Assembly: GCA_027487315.1 (NCBI GenBank)
Contig: JAIYDW010000052.1
Coordinates: 1-40,469, forward strand
Direction: 5' to 3'
Length of the DNA: 40,469 bases
Source of the DNA: Verrucomicrobiaceae bacterium
GTDB taxonomy: Bacteria; Verrucomicrobiota; Verrucomicrobiia; Verrucomicrobiales; Verrucomicrobiaceae
The notes beneath the pieces were generated by a model. It ran no database searches and was not told the origin of the DNA. It saw only the letters and a program-made list of their open reading frames with translations. Shown here one piece after another: positions 16,788 to 25,257 of the stretch (position 1 is its first letter; each line of letters starts with the position of its first letter). The position numbers and the translations under genes were made by a program.

Positions 16788-16815
16788 GCGGAATGCGGAA
16801 TGCGGAATGCGGAAT
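16788..16815. repeat. Heptamer tandem repeat GCGGAAT x4
   Basis: Four perfect copies of GCGGAAT lie in the 55-bp gap between the convergent globin and histidine-kinase genes. It is a short simple-sequence tract with no hairpin. The length is typical of slippage-prone microrepeats. Confidence 0.9.
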
Positions 16816-16835
16816 TTGGAGGGAGTTAGAATGGT

Positions 16836-19121
16836 TCAGGTGAAGAGGGGGAGGCGGATGGTGAAGGTGGTGCCGGTGCCGGATTTTGAGTCGAGGTGAA
16901 TGGTGCCGCTGTGGAGATCGATGCAGCGTTTGACGATGACGAGGCCGAGGCCAGTGCCGGGGATTTCACCGACGTTGGAGCAGCGATAGAAGGCTTCGAA
17001 GAGGTTGGGGATGTCTTGTTCGGGGATGCCGATGCCTTGATCCTGGACGGTGAATACGGCGTCGTTGCCGTCGCGGTGAGCGGTGAAAATGACGGGGGTG
17101 CCTTCGGGTGAGTATTTGACGGCATTGGTGATGAGGTTGCCGAAGATGTGACGGAGGAGGGATTCGTCGGCGTGGGCGTTGGAGAGATCACCGGAGGGTT
17201 GCCAGAGGATGGGGCATTTGCGGTTGGTGGCGGAGAGGGATTCGTCGGTGAGTTTGGCGGCGAGGACGTCGATGTCGATCGGGGCGGGGCGGTAGCCGAG
17301 TTTGCCGGCTTCGACGCGGCCGAGGACGAGGACTTGCTCCATGAGTCCGGCCATGTGTTTGGTGGCGCTGTGGATGTCCTCCTGGAGTTCGTGTTTTTGT
17401 TCGAGGGGCAGTCGGTCGTCGTAGTGACGCATGAGTTCGATGGCGGACATGATGATGCCGAGTGGGGTTCGAAACTCATGGGAGACCATTGTGATGAAGC
17501 GGCTTTTGAGTTCGCCGAGTTCGCGTTCCTGATCGAGAGCGCGTTTGAGTTCGGATTTGGCTTTGTTGAGTTCGAGGGTGCGTTCGGTGACACGCTGTTC
17601 GAGGTTTTGATTGAGTTCAATGGCAGTGGTTTCGGCGAGGGTGCGCTGTTTGAGGGAGCGATAGAGGGTGGTGATCCAGGCGGTGCTGAGGACTAGGACG
17701 ACGGCGGCGATGGTGGTCCAGGTCCAGAACTGGCGTTGGCGATAAGCGGGTGAGAGGCCGAGGGAGATGACGTCGTTGGGATCGGTGAGCCAGAGTTGGC
17801 GTGCGACACTGGCGGTGGCGGGGTCGACGAGACCGGTGACGATCAGATCGTCGTTGGGATTGAGGTTGGAGAAGGGGCTTTTGGAGCGTGACTGGAGCAT
17901 GGCGGGGAGTTGGACGCCATCGGCTTCGAGGATGAGGGTGGAGCGCCATTGATTGCGATTGAGCGGGTATTGGTCCTGACGAATGAGGCGGGCGCGGACT
18001 TGGACGAGGTGATGGGTGAGGGCGCCTTTGGTGATGGCATCTAGAGTGGTTTCGATGGGTTCGGGAGGGTCCTGGCTGCCGACGATCCGGATGTGGCCGA
18101 GGTGAAGGGAGAAACCGTTTTCACGACTGTCCGGGGTGGGTGTCCAGCGGGAGCCGACGACTTCCACTTCATCGCCTGGGTGGACGACGGGCAAGGTGCC
18201 GCCGTCGGCGTAGAGGTGGCCGCTGCTGCTGGATCTGAGCCAACCGTGTTCGAGGCCGACGCAGACGGCGTCATTGCCATTGCGCAGGCAGACGATTTGT
18301 TTGCCTGTGACACCAGAGACGACGCCCCGGATGCGGATGCGTTCGGCAGTGGGGATTTGCTGGTCGGCGACCTTTTGCATGGGGGTGAGGGGGAAGTCGA
18401 AGGCGTCTTGTTTGCCTGGTGAGAGGACTTCCAGTTGATCGGGAGTCGGGGCGATGAGGGTGTCGGCTTGAGAGTGGGAATTGCCCATGTTGACACCGGT
18501 GACGCGGATGCGCGCGCCGTGGAGGTCTTTGGGGAAGTCCTTGGAACGATAGCCCCGGATGTGGACGACGGCCCAGGTTTCGGGGCCGGTGATCATGATG
18601 CTGAGGGTGGGGGATTTGAGGGTCCACATGACGACGATGCCTTCGACAGTGACCCATTTGTTGTAGTGGGCGAAGGAGGTCAGTTCGGTGACGGAGATGG
18701 GGGTGGGTATTGGGAAAGTGCCGGTGCCGACGACAGAGACGGTTTGGCCTTCGATGTGGGGGTAGCGGTGGTCTTGGACGTCGATGATTTTGGTGTGGCC
18801 TTCGACTTCGACTTGGTCGCCGATTTGGGGGCAAGGGGTATTGGCAGGGAGGGCGACACCGATGCCGGATTGACCGTCGTGGATTTTGAAGGAGTCGCGA
18901 TCTAAGGAGACAAAGGTGACGACGCCGCGGAGTTTGACGGGGCGGGATTCGTCTGCGGCGCGATCGGGGCCGAGGTCTTGGACGGACTGAATGGTGGTCA
19001 GAGGGACCCTGGGATTGTCGGGGGTGTTTTGGCTCGACGACATGCCGGTCAAAAGCCGGCTGAAGAGGACGGTCAAGATGATGAGTTGCCGGAGAGGATT
19101 TGCCCGGAGTGGAGAGGCCAT
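16836..19121 (-). CDS. Sensor histidine kinase with large periplasmic OB-like sensor
   Basis: A 761-residue membrane kinase. An N-terminal signal/anchor (about 8-27) precedes a ~430-residue periplasmic part containing several OB-fold-like repeats (VKLRGVVTFVSLDRDSFKI then GDQVEVEG, and IRIRGVVSGV then GDEVEVVG). A second membrane helix is at about 460-483. The cytoplasmic part has a coiled linker (LNQNLEQRVTERTLELNKAK), the dimerisation/phospho-acceptor helix with H548 in VSHEFRTPLG, and an ATPase domain with N box (GNLITNAVKYS), DQGIGIP and GTGLGL. No receiver domain is fused. The orphan response regulator at 15608 is the likely partner, with the globin gene between them. A dyad 55 bp upstream of the start matches the one near the regulator. 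The ligand is unknown. Confidence 0.95.
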   Translation of the reverse strand: MASPLRANPLRQLIILTVLFSRLLTGMSSSQNTPDNPRVPLTTIQSVQDLGPDRAADESRPVKLRGVVTFVSLDRDSFKIHDGQSGIGVALPANTPCPQIGDQVEVEGHTKIIDVQDHRYPHIEGQTVSVVGTGTFPIPTPISVTELTSFAHYNKWVTVEGIVVMWTLKSPTLSIMITGPETWAVVHIRGYRSKDFPKDLHGARIRVTGVNMGNSHSQADTLIAPTPDQLEVLSPGKQDAFDFPLTPMQKVADQQIPTAERIRIRGVVSGVTGKQIVCLRNGNDAVCVGLEHGWLRSSSSGHLYADGGTLPVVHPGDEVEVVGSRWTPTPDSRENGFSLHLGHIRIVGSQDPPEPIETTLDAITKGALTHHLVQVRARLIRQDQYPLNRNQWRSTLILEADGVQLPAMLQSRSKSPFSNLNPNDDLIVTGLVDPATASVARQLWLTDPNDVISLGLSPAYRQRQFWTWTTIAAVVLVLSTAWITTLYRSLKQRTLAETTAIELNQNLEQRVTERTLELNKAKSELKRALDQERELGELKSRFITMVSHEFRTPLGIIMSAIELMRHYDDRLPLEQKHELQEDIHSATKHMAGLMEQVLVLGRVEAGKLGYRPAPIDIDVLAAKLTDESLSATNRKCPILWQPSGDLSNAHADESLLRHIFGNLITNAVKYSPEGTPVIFTAHRDGNDAVFTVQDQGIGIPEQDIPNLFEAFYRCSNVGEIPGTGLGLVIVKRCIDLHSGTIHLDSKSGTGTTFTIRLPLFT

Positions 19122-19174
19122 GGGCCAATGTTAGCTTGGGGTGAGATTCGATTCGAGCTTTAGCTGAGAGGGAT

Positions 19175-19194
19175 CATCCGACTTTGGTCGGATA
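19175..19194. promoter_or_regulatory. Two-component dyad, site 2
   Basis: Read on the minus strand, TATCCGAC-CAAA-GTCGGATG lies 54-73 bp upstream of the histidine-kinase start. It matches site 1 at 18 of 20 positions, including the loop, which suggests a sequence-specific protein site rather than a chance hairpin. Confidence 0.7.
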
Positions 19195-19217
19195 GGGGGC
19201 AGACAGGAGTGTCCGCT

Positions 19218-19850
19218 TTACGAGGGGGAGAGTTGCTCGATGAGGATGCGATTGATCAGAGGGCGTTGGCGGAGGGCGATGATGTGGTCGCCATTGGGAA
19301 TGGGGTGGTGAATTTGGGGGATTTGGCGGTCGAAGGGAAAAACCGGGTCGTGGGTGCCGTGGATTTGAAAGAGGTCGGGGTGATGTTGGAGTCCGGTCCA
19401 AGTTCGTGCTTGGAGGCAGGCCCAGGCGATGAACCGGGGGTCGGAATTGCGAAACATTTCGAGCATGTGGGCGCGGATCGGGCCGAAGAGTGAGGTGGGA
19501 TAGGCGAGGGATTGGAGGTGTTTGAAGGGCAGGAAGCGGGCGGTGGGGGAGATGGCTCGAAGGGCGGGATGGATGTGGTGACTTTGGGTGCCGCTGGAGA
19601 TGAGGATGAGCTTGCGGATGGGGAGGTGTTTGGAGATTTCGGCAGCGATCATGCCGCCGAGTGACATGCCGATGAGGGTGTCGCCCGGGGCGATTTGATG
19701 ATGTCTGGCGAAGGCTTGGGCGTAGCTTTCGAAGGGCGCATCGATGGAGTCTGGGGGGATGAATCCGAGGCGGCGAACGGGGAAGGGGAAGTCATAATCC
19801 CGGAAGAGGTCTTCGGTCCCGCCGATGCCGGGGAGGAGATGAACGGTCAT
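19218..19850 (-). CDS. Alpha/beta hydrolase
   Basis: A 210-residue hydrolase of unknown substrate. It begins MTVHLLPGIGGTEDLF, with the oxyanion-hole loop LLPGIGG. The nucleophile elbow is GMSLGG with S63, and D168 (GTHDPVFP) and H189 (NGDHI) complete the catalytic triad. The frame stays open much further upstream (to 20255), but that extension is Ser/Pro low complexity and antisense to nothing of its own; it is the protease gene read out of frame, so the ATG at 19850 is chosen. It lies 22 bp after the CPBP protease gene on the same strand, probably in an operon. No signal peptide, so cytoplasmic. Confidence 0.88.
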   Translation of the reverse strand: MTVHLLPGIGGTEDLFRDYDFPFPVRRLGFIPPDSIDAPFESYAQAFARHHQIAPGDTLIGMSLGGMIAAEISKHLPIRKLILISSGTQSHHIHPALRAISPTARFLPFKHLQSLAYPTSLFGPIRAHMLEMFRNSDPRFIAWACLQARTWTGLQHHPDLFQIHGTHDPVFPFDRQIPQIHHPIPNGDHIIALRQRPLINRILIEQLSPS

Positions 19851-19872
19851 GCGCGTAGATACGCGGGTGGGA

Positions 19873-20634
19873 TTACCAGTAGCCGTATTGGCCTGACTTG
19901 AGGATGTAGATGCCGAGGAGGAGGTTCCCGAGGGCGTGCATGAGGATGCAGGCGCGGAGGGATTTGGTGTGGATGGCGAGGGCGTAGACGAGGGAGCCCC
20001 AGAGGAAGGCGGCGGCCCAGTCTTCGGGATTGTGGATGAGGGTGACGGCGAGGGTGGTGATCCAGAAGGCTTTCCAGGAATGAGTGCCGAAGGGGATGCG
20101 GGTGAAGGGTTTGTCGCCGGCGATGGCGTAGCGCATGAGCCAGCCGCGCCAGCAGAGTTCCTCGACGAGGGGGACGACGAGGGTGCTGCGGGCGAAGCGG
20201 AAGATGAGGGAGATTTTTTGGCCGAGCGGATGATCGGCGAGGAGGGTGGGGTCAAAGCCGTCGGAGCGGTCGGCGAGGCCGAGCCATTTCCACCAGGAGG
20301 GAGGGATGGAGTCGGTTAGATGCCACTGCTGGAAGAGGAAGCCGGGGAGGATCCACAGGGCGATGCCGATGGTGGCGGCGAGGGTGGCGAGGGCGAGGTG
20401 GGAGGGTTGGCAGGCGGCGAGCTGGTAGTGTTGACGCCACGAGAAGAGGAGGCCGGCGCAGAAGAGGGTTTGGATGGGATACCACCAGTGTTCGGGCTGC
20501 TGGATGTACCAGGGGAGGGCGGAGTTTTCGACCTGGAACCAGCCGGGCACCATCGAGAGCAGCATGAACGCCACCAAGGGGCCGACGTGGGCGGCGGTGG
20601 GGTTGTTGCGGAGCGCGAGGAGCGCGGCTTTCAT
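19873..20634 (-). CDS. CPBP-family intramembrane glutamic protease
   Basis: A 253-residue protein with about seven to eight hydrophobic segments. It has the CPBP/CAAX-protease motifs in order: E158-E159 with R163 in EELCWRGW, H201 in TLIHNPEDW, and H233 with N237 in MHALGN. These residues make the glutamic intramembrane active site. The length and the late position of the motifs resemble the CAAX-protease-related subgroup associated with exosortase/PEP-CTERM systems, but no exosortase or PEP-CTERM substrate is visible here. It lies 22 bp upstream of the alpha/beta hydrolase gene. Substrate unknown. Confidence 0.9.
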   Translation of the reverse strand: MKAALLALRNNPTAAHVGPLVAFMLLSMVPGWFQVENSALPWYIQQPEHWWYPIQTLFCAGLLFSWRQHYQLAACQPSHLALATLAATIGIALWILPGFLFQQWHLTDSIPPSWWKWLGLADRSDGFDPTLLADHPLGQKISLIFRFARSTLVVPLVEELCWRGWLMRYAIAGDKPFTRIPFGTHSWKAFWITTLAVTLIHNPEDWAAAFLWGSLVYALAIHTKSLRACILMHALGNLLLGIYILKSGQYGYW

Positions 20635-20664
20635 GGGGGAGCGATGGCAGTGCGCGGAGTTGGG

Positions 20665-21876
20665 TCAGGCGTTAGCGAGAGCCGGGGTCTTTGCGGTGGT
20701 CTTGCGGGCGCGGACTTCGGCGACGAATTCCTCCATGAGGTCCATGGCTTTGGCGATGAGGTCGGGGGCGGTGGCGTAGCAGCAGCGGACGAAGCCTTCG
20801 CCTGCGGTGCCGAAGGCGGTGCCTGGGACGACAGCGACGGATTTGCTTTCGAGGAGGCCGAGGGCGAATTCTTTGCTGGTGAGGCCGGTGCTGCGGATGT
20901 CGGGGAAGACGTAGAAGGCGCCGCCGGGATTGAAGCAATGGAGGCCCATGGCGTTGAGGCGGGCGACGATGAGGTTGCGCCGTTCTTCGTAGGAGACGCG
21001 CATGTCTTCGTAGGCGGAGGCACCGAGCTTGAGGGCTTCGAGACCGGCGACCTGGCTCATGATGGGAGCGCAGAGCATGCAGTATTGGTGGACCTTCATC
21101 ATGGCCTCACGGAGCGGGGCGGGGGCGCAGGCGTAACCGAGGCGCCAACCGGTCATGGCGAAGGCTTTGGAGAAGCCGTGGAGGAGGACGGTGCGCTCGC
21201 GCATGCCGGGGAACTCGACGATGCTTTTGTGGGTGCGTCCGTCGTAGAGGAGTTCGCAGTAGATTTCGTCGGTGAAGACGAGGAGGTCGTGTTTGACTGC
21301 GAGGGCAGCGACTTTTTCGAGTTCCTCAGGAGGCATGATGCCGCCGGTCGGGTTGGTGGGGAAGTTGAGAACGAGGACGCGGGATTTGGGAGTGATGACT
21401 TTTTCGATGTCCTCGGCCAGGATGGCGAATTCGTTTTCTTCGCGAGTGTTGACGATGACCGGGACGCCGTAAGCCATCTTGATGCTTGGGCTGTAGGAGA
21501 CGTAGCAGGGCTCGTGGTAGATGACTTCGTCGCCGGGATTGAGGACGGCACGGAAGGCGATGTCGAGGGCTTCGGAGACACCGACGGTGACGAGGATCTC
21601 GGTTTTGGGGTCGTAGCGGACGTGGAAGAGCTGGTCGACGTAATCGGAGATGGCGATGCGGAGGCTTTCGAGACCGAGATTGGAGGTGTAGCTGGTTTGG
21701 CCGCGTTCGAGCGATTTGATGGCGGCGTCACGGATGGGCCAGGGGGTGGGTTTGTCGGGCTCGCCAACGCCAAGGGAGATGACGTCGGTGCGGCCGATGA
21801 CGAGTTCGAAGAAGTCGCGAATGCCGGAGCGCGGGAGGTCGCGGACCTGGCGGGAGAGTTTGCTGTCGTAGTCCAT
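20665..21876 (-). CDS. Class I/II PLP-dependent aminotransferase
   Basis: A 403-residue fold-type I aminotransferase of the AspC/AlaT-like subgroup. It shows ISLGVGEPD near the N-terminus, TVGVSEALDIAF, LNFPTNPTGG, TDEIYCELLYDG and the PLP-binding K237 in GFSKAFAMTGWRLGY. The conserved C-terminal arginine is in EGFVRCCYA. It should transfer the amino group of an amino acid to a 2-oxoacid in the cytoplasm; alanine, aspartate or aromatic substrates cannot be separated by eye. The Lrp/AsnC regulator gene is directly upstream, 26 bp away, as in the alaR-alaT pair of Bacillus subtilis, so amino-acid-responsive control is likely. Confidence 0.95.
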   Translation of the reverse strand: MDYDSKLSRQVRDLPRSGIRDFFELVIGRTDVISLGVGEPDKPTPWPIRDAAIKSLERGQTSYTSNLGLESLRIAISDYVDQLFHVRYDPKTEILVTVGVSEALDIAFRAVLNPGDEVIYHEPCYVSYSPSIKMAYGVPVIVNTREENEFAILAEDIEKVITPKSRVLVLNFPTNPTGGIMPPEELEKVAALAVKHDLLVFTDEIYCELLYDGRTHKSIVEFPGMRERTVLLHGFSKAFAMTGWRLGYACAPAPLREAMMKVHQYCMLCAPIMSQVAGLEALKLGASAYEDMRVSYEERRNLIVARLNAMGLHCFNPGGAFYVFPDIRSTGLTSKEFALGLLESKSVAVVPGTAFGTAGEGFVRCCYATAPDLIAKAMDLMEEFVAEVRARKTTAKTPALANA

Positions 21877-21902
21877 GGAGGTTGGCTGCGGAGGTCGGGA
21901 AA

Positions 21903-22382
21903 TCAGGGGGAGACGAGGAGGCGATCTTCTTCGATGGTGGCACCGACATTGAAGCCACCTTCTTTGTAAGCTTTGAGTTGGAAGCGGGTGGCGGTGGAGA
22001 GGACGCCGCCGATGGTGCTGAGTTTTTCGGAGACGAAGGTGGCGACTTCGAGGAGGTCTTCGGCTTCGACGATGACGGCGAGGTCGTAACCGCCGCTCAT
22101 GAGAAAGCAGTCGCGGACCTGGTCGAAGCGGGAGATGCGGCGGGCCATGCGGTCGAAGCCACCGCCGGCTTCAGGGGAGATGCGGACTTCGATGAGGGCG
22201 CGGACGCCGCGCTGGCCGGCTTTTTGGCGGTCGATGACGGCTTGGTAGCCGAGGATGGTGCCATCGGCTTCGGCGTCGGCGGTGCGTTGCTCGATTTCGG
22301 ACTCTGAAGTGCCGAGGCGGAGGGCGAGTTCGGCAGGGGTGAGTTTGGAGTTATTGTGGAGGAGGTGGATGAGGGGGTCCAT
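21903..22382 (-). CDS. Lrp/AsnC-family transcriptional regulator
   Basis: A 159-residue regulator. The N-terminal helix-turn-helix (about 1-55) has LLHNNSKLTPAELALRLGTS, and LGYQAVID marks the end of the DNA-binding part. The C-terminal RAM/AsnC ligand domain (about 60-140) includes ALIEVRISPE, FDQVRDCFLMSGGYDLAVIV and EKLSTIGGVLSTATRF. It forms a probable operon with the aminotransferase 26 bp downstream and is likely to regulate it and itself. The ligand is presumably an amino acid. Confidence 0.94.
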   Translation of the reverse strand: MDPLIHLLHNNSKLTPAELALRLGTSESEIEQRTADAEADGTILGYQAVIDRQKAGQRGVRALIEVRISPEAGGGFDRMARRISRFDQVRDCFLMSGGYDLAVIVEAEDLLEVATFVSEKLSTIGGVLSTATRFQLKAYKEGGFNVGATIEEDRLLVSP

Positions 22383-22427
22383 GGGGGGAGCAGGATAGGC
22401 GAGAAATGGAGGATACGCTAGTGCGCA

Positions 22428-22712
22428 TCACAGGACGGGGCCTTTGACGGACCAGCGGTTGAGGATGAAACCGGTGGCGGCGGCCTCTTTCCATTTGGCG
22501 AAGTGAGGGGTGGTGTAGTGGACGTGCATGGCGGCCTCGTCGACGTAGGACTCGCTGAGGGCGAAGAGGTTGGGTTTTTCGAATTGGCGGTTGACCTCGA
22601 AGCGCAGGCAGCCGGGTTCCTTCACGGACTCGACGGCGTTGAGCGTGATGACGCTGAGAAATTCATCGACGCGGGTGGGTTCGATCTCCAGAATGACAAT
22701 GACGTTGACCAT
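22428..22712 (-). CDS. ABM-domain monooxygenase-like protein
   Basis: A 94-residue protein starting MVNVIVILEIEPTRVDEFL. It fits the antibiotic biosynthesis monooxygenase (ABM) ferredoxin-like fold, with ESVKEPGCLRFEVNRQ, FALSESYVDEAAMHVHYTTP and HFAKWKE. A GTG 18 bp upstream (22730) is in frame, but the ATG at 22712 gives the standard family N-terminus. Relatives include small dimeric quinol-forming monooxygenases such as YgiN, and also LsrG-type isomerases, so the reaction is uncertain. It follows nothing closely on its strand. Cytoplasmic. Confidence 0.88.
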   Translation of the reverse strand: MVNVIVILEIEPTRVDEFLSVITLNAVESVKEPGCLRFEVNRQFEKPNLFALSESYVDEAAMHVHYTTPHFAKWKEAAATGFILNRWSVKGPVL

Positions 22713-22812
22713 GGTAATGGGAAAAGACACGAATTATTACGAAATGGCAACGTTGGGACTGCGTACAAGTGTATTAATTCCGTTTGAAGTTAAACCCAGG
22801 TCTGATTGAACT

Positions 22813-23826
22813 ATGAAGTTGATGCTTTCTACTCGACACCTCGTTGCCATGATGTTGGTGGTTTCGTGGACTGGAATGGCGCAGGAGGTGAAGCCTGCCC
22901 CTGCGAAGCCTGAGGTCAAAAAGGAAGCTGTGGCGGCGGAGAAGCCTGCCGTGAAGCCTGTTCCGGCGGTGAAGCCGGAGGCGAAGAAGGATACGGCACC
23001 TCCTGGGAAGGTGGAGGGGAAGGAGATGGCGGAAAAGAAGAAGGAGGCTGCGAAACCCGCGCCGCCGGCGAAGCCGATTTTTGCGGATGCGAACCTGGAA
23101 AAAGCGGTAAGGAAACAGGTCTTTGCCAAGCGCGAGAATAACGAACCGATCACGGCTGAAGATGTAGCTAATTTGTCGACGGTGGATGGCAAGGGGATGG
23201 GGATCAAAGATCTGGCCGGTTTGGAGAAGTGTGCGGCTTTGGCGTCGCTGACATTGCCGGGCAATCAGATTGCCAACCTGGGGCCATTGAAGGGGTTGGG
23301 GCGTTTGCAGTTTCTGGATTTGTCTCAGAATCAGGTGGTTGATATTGCGCCCCTGTCGGAGTGCAAGGCCCTACAATACGTGGAGCTGACGGGAAACAAG
23401 GTGGTGGATGTGAAGCCACTTGCGGGCATTCAGGCGCTAACGTCTTTGTATTTGGCGAACAATCAAATCGTTGACCCGTCGCCCTTGTTCAAGTTGCCGA
23501 AGGTTTGGACTCTTTATTTGGAGGGTAATCAGGTGGCGAAGATTGACGGGATTGGCGGGATGCGATGGCTTTCGATGCTTTCGTTGAAGGGCAATAAGGT
23601 GGTGGACATTGCGCCATTGGAGGGGTTGACGGAGTTGAAGTTTTTGTTTTTGGACGACAATCAAATTGCTGATTTTTCGCCCTTGCATCGCATGTGGAAA
23701 AAAGACCAAGCGGGAGAGCGCAAGTGGTCGCCGTATTGTCAGATATTCACGACGGGGAATCCTATCAATGAGGCTTCCAAGGCGCTGCTTGAAGAGTTGA
23801 GAGCGGCGGGTGCCCGACTGAAGTAG
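22813..23826 (+). CDS. Secreted leucine-rich repeat protein
   Basis: A 337-residue exported protein. A signal peptide (1-23) is followed by a Lys/Pro/Ala/Glu-rich, probably disordered segment (about 25-90). A capping helix (FADANLEKAVRKQVF) leads into SDS22/internalin-type leucine-rich repeats of about 22 residues (for example LQFLDLSQNQVVDIAPLSEC, LTSLYLANNQIVDPSPLF, LKFLFLDDNQIADFSPL), at least seven repeats to about residue 300. LRR domains of this type bind proteins. It lies 44 bp before the PQQ-like propeller gene on the same strand and may share its transcript. Partner unknown. Confidence 0.9.
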   Translation: MKLMLSTRHLVAMMLVVSWTGMAQEVKPAPAKPEVKKEAVAAEKPAVKPVPAVKPEAKKDTAPPGKVEGKEMAEKKKEAAKPAPPAKPIFADANLEKAVRKQVFAKRENNEPITAEDVANLSTVDGKGMGIKDLAGLEKCAALASLTLPGNQIANLGPLKGLGRLQFLDLSQNQVVDIAPLSECKALQYVELTGNKVVDVKPLAGIQALTSLYLANNQIVDPSPLFKLPKVWTLYLEGNQVAKIDGIGGMRWLSMLSLKGNKVVDIAPLEGLTELKFLFLDDNQIADFSPLHRMWKKDQAGERKWSPYCQIFTTGNPINEASKALLEELRAAGARLK

Positions 23827-23870
23827 TGCCATTAATTTGCTAAATCCCAGACTCCAAACCCAAGACATTT

Positions 23871-25118
23871 ATGATCAAATCCTCCCTTACTGTTGGCAGC
23901 CTAGCGGCTGTGATGATGACTGCCACCTTGACGATGGCTGGCGATTGGCCGCAGTGGAGGGGAGTGAATCGCGATGACATTTCGAGCGAGACGGGACTGC
24001 TCAAGAAGTGGCCAAGCAAGGGGCCTGAGAAGGTTTGGATGTTTGACGATGCGGGGTTGGGTTATTCGGGTTTTTCGGTTGTGGGTGGGACGCTCTATAC
24101 CATGGGATCGCGAGACGCGGTGGAGTATGTGATTGCGGTGGATACGGCAACGGGGAAAGAGAAGTGGTCTGCGGAGGTCGGCGCGGTTTATACGAACGGC
24201 TGGGGAGACGGTCCGCGCTGCACGCCAACGGTGGATGGTGCGCATGTGTATGCCATTGGCGGACGCGGGAATTTGATCTGCCTGACGGCGGCAGACGGTA
24301 AGAAGGTTTGGGAGGTGGGTTTGGTGGATGATCTGGGAGGCAAGTTGCAGTCGTGGGGGTATACGGAGAGTCCGATCATTGAGGGCGATTTGGTGGTGTG
24401 CACCCCCGGGGGAGAGAAAGGGACGGTGGCGGCCTTTGACAAGAAGAGCGGGAAGCAGGTCTGGCAGACGAGTGACTGGACGGACAATGCGCAGTATTCG
24501 TCGATTATCGGAGTGGATCACAATGGGGGAAGGCAATTGATTCAGTTGACGATGCAGACGCTGGCGGGAGTGGATCCGAAGGACGGAAAAGTGATTTGGA
24601 AGACGGAGTTTCCTGGCAAAACGGCAGTGATTCCGACACCGATCTTCAAGGATGGACAGGTATTTGTTGCCGCCGGCTATGGCGTGGGTTGCAAGTCCGT
24701 GAAGGTGGGCGCAGGCAATAAGGTCGAGGAACTGTATTCGAATACCGACATGGTGAACCACCACGGCGGTGTGGTGTTGGTCGGGGACCACTTGTATGGC
24801 TACTCAGACAAGGGCGGCTGGACGTGCATGGAGATGAAGACGGGCACGGTGGTTTGGGCGGAGAAAAAAGAGCTCAAAAAAGGAGCGATTCACTGTGCGG
24901 ATGGGATGCTGTATTTGCAGGAAGAGGACACGGGCACGGTGGTATTGATCGAAGCCTCGCCGAAGGGGTGGAATGAGAAGGGGCGGTTTGTGATTGAACC
25001 GCAGACGACGCAGCGGAATCCGAAGGGCAAAGTGTGGACCCATCCGGTGGTGGCGAATGGTCGGTTGTATTTGAGGGACCAGGAGTTGCTGTTTAGCTAC
25101 GATGTGAGTGGGAAGTAG
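23871..25118 (+). CDS. Secreted PQQ-binding-like beta-propeller protein
   Basis: A 415-residue exported protein. A signal peptide (1-23) is followed by DWPQWRGVNRDDISSETG, a start typical of PVC-group propellers, and then repeated blades of the form 'VVGGTLYTMG', 'VIAVDTATGKEKWSAEVG', 'NLICLTAADGKKVWEVGL', 'VAAFDKKSGKQVWQTSD' and 'GVDPKDGKVIWKTEF'. This is the outer-membrane-assembly/PQQ-dehydrogenase-like propeller fold. The residues needed to bind PQQ itself were not recognised, so it is best taken as a structural or binding propeller. It lies just downstream of the LRR gene. Periplasmic. Confidence 0.92.
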   Translation: MIKSSLTVGSLAAVMMTATLTMAGDWPQWRGVNRDDISSETGLLKKWPSKGPEKVWMFDDAGLGYSGFSVVGGTLYTMGSRDAVEYVIAVDTATGKEKWSAEVGAVYTNGWGDGPRCTPTVDGAHVYAIGGRGNLICLTAADGKKVWEVGLVDDLGGKLQSWGYTESPIIEGDLVVCTPGGEKGTVAAFDKKSGKQVWQTSDWTDNAQYSSIIGVDHNGGRQLIQLTMQTLAGVDPKDGKVIWKTEFPGKTAVIPTPIFKDGQVFVAAGYGVGCKSVKVGAGNKVEELYSNTDMVNHHGGVVLVGDHLYGYSDKGGWTCMEMKTGTVVWAEKKELKKGAIHCADGMLYLQEEDTGTVVLIEASPKGWNEKGRFVIEPQTTQRNPKGKVWTHPVVANGRLYLRDQELLFSYDVSGK

Positions 25119-25257
25119 CCTGGCTTCAGCAGTGGGTGAGGCGGCGTTGAAGGGTGTTCCAGGGACGTCCCAAACGCGCCAGACCTAGTTTAGGGTTTCT
25201 ACTCTGCTGTGACAGAAATTCAGCCCAAACCATTTTTGGGCGAGTTCGAATCGACGA

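Noticed and set aside
19851-20255. N-terminal extension of the alpha/beta hydrolase frame
   Set aside because: The added 135 residues are Ser/Pro low complexity, overlap the protease gene in another frame, and precede a natural hydrolase start at 19850.
20320-21969. 549-residue + strand open frame
   Set aside because: It is antisense to the CPBP protease and aminotransferase genes, both of which have clear catalytic motifs. Its Gly/Glu/Asp/Val-rich sequence is typical of an antisense frame in GC-rich DNA.
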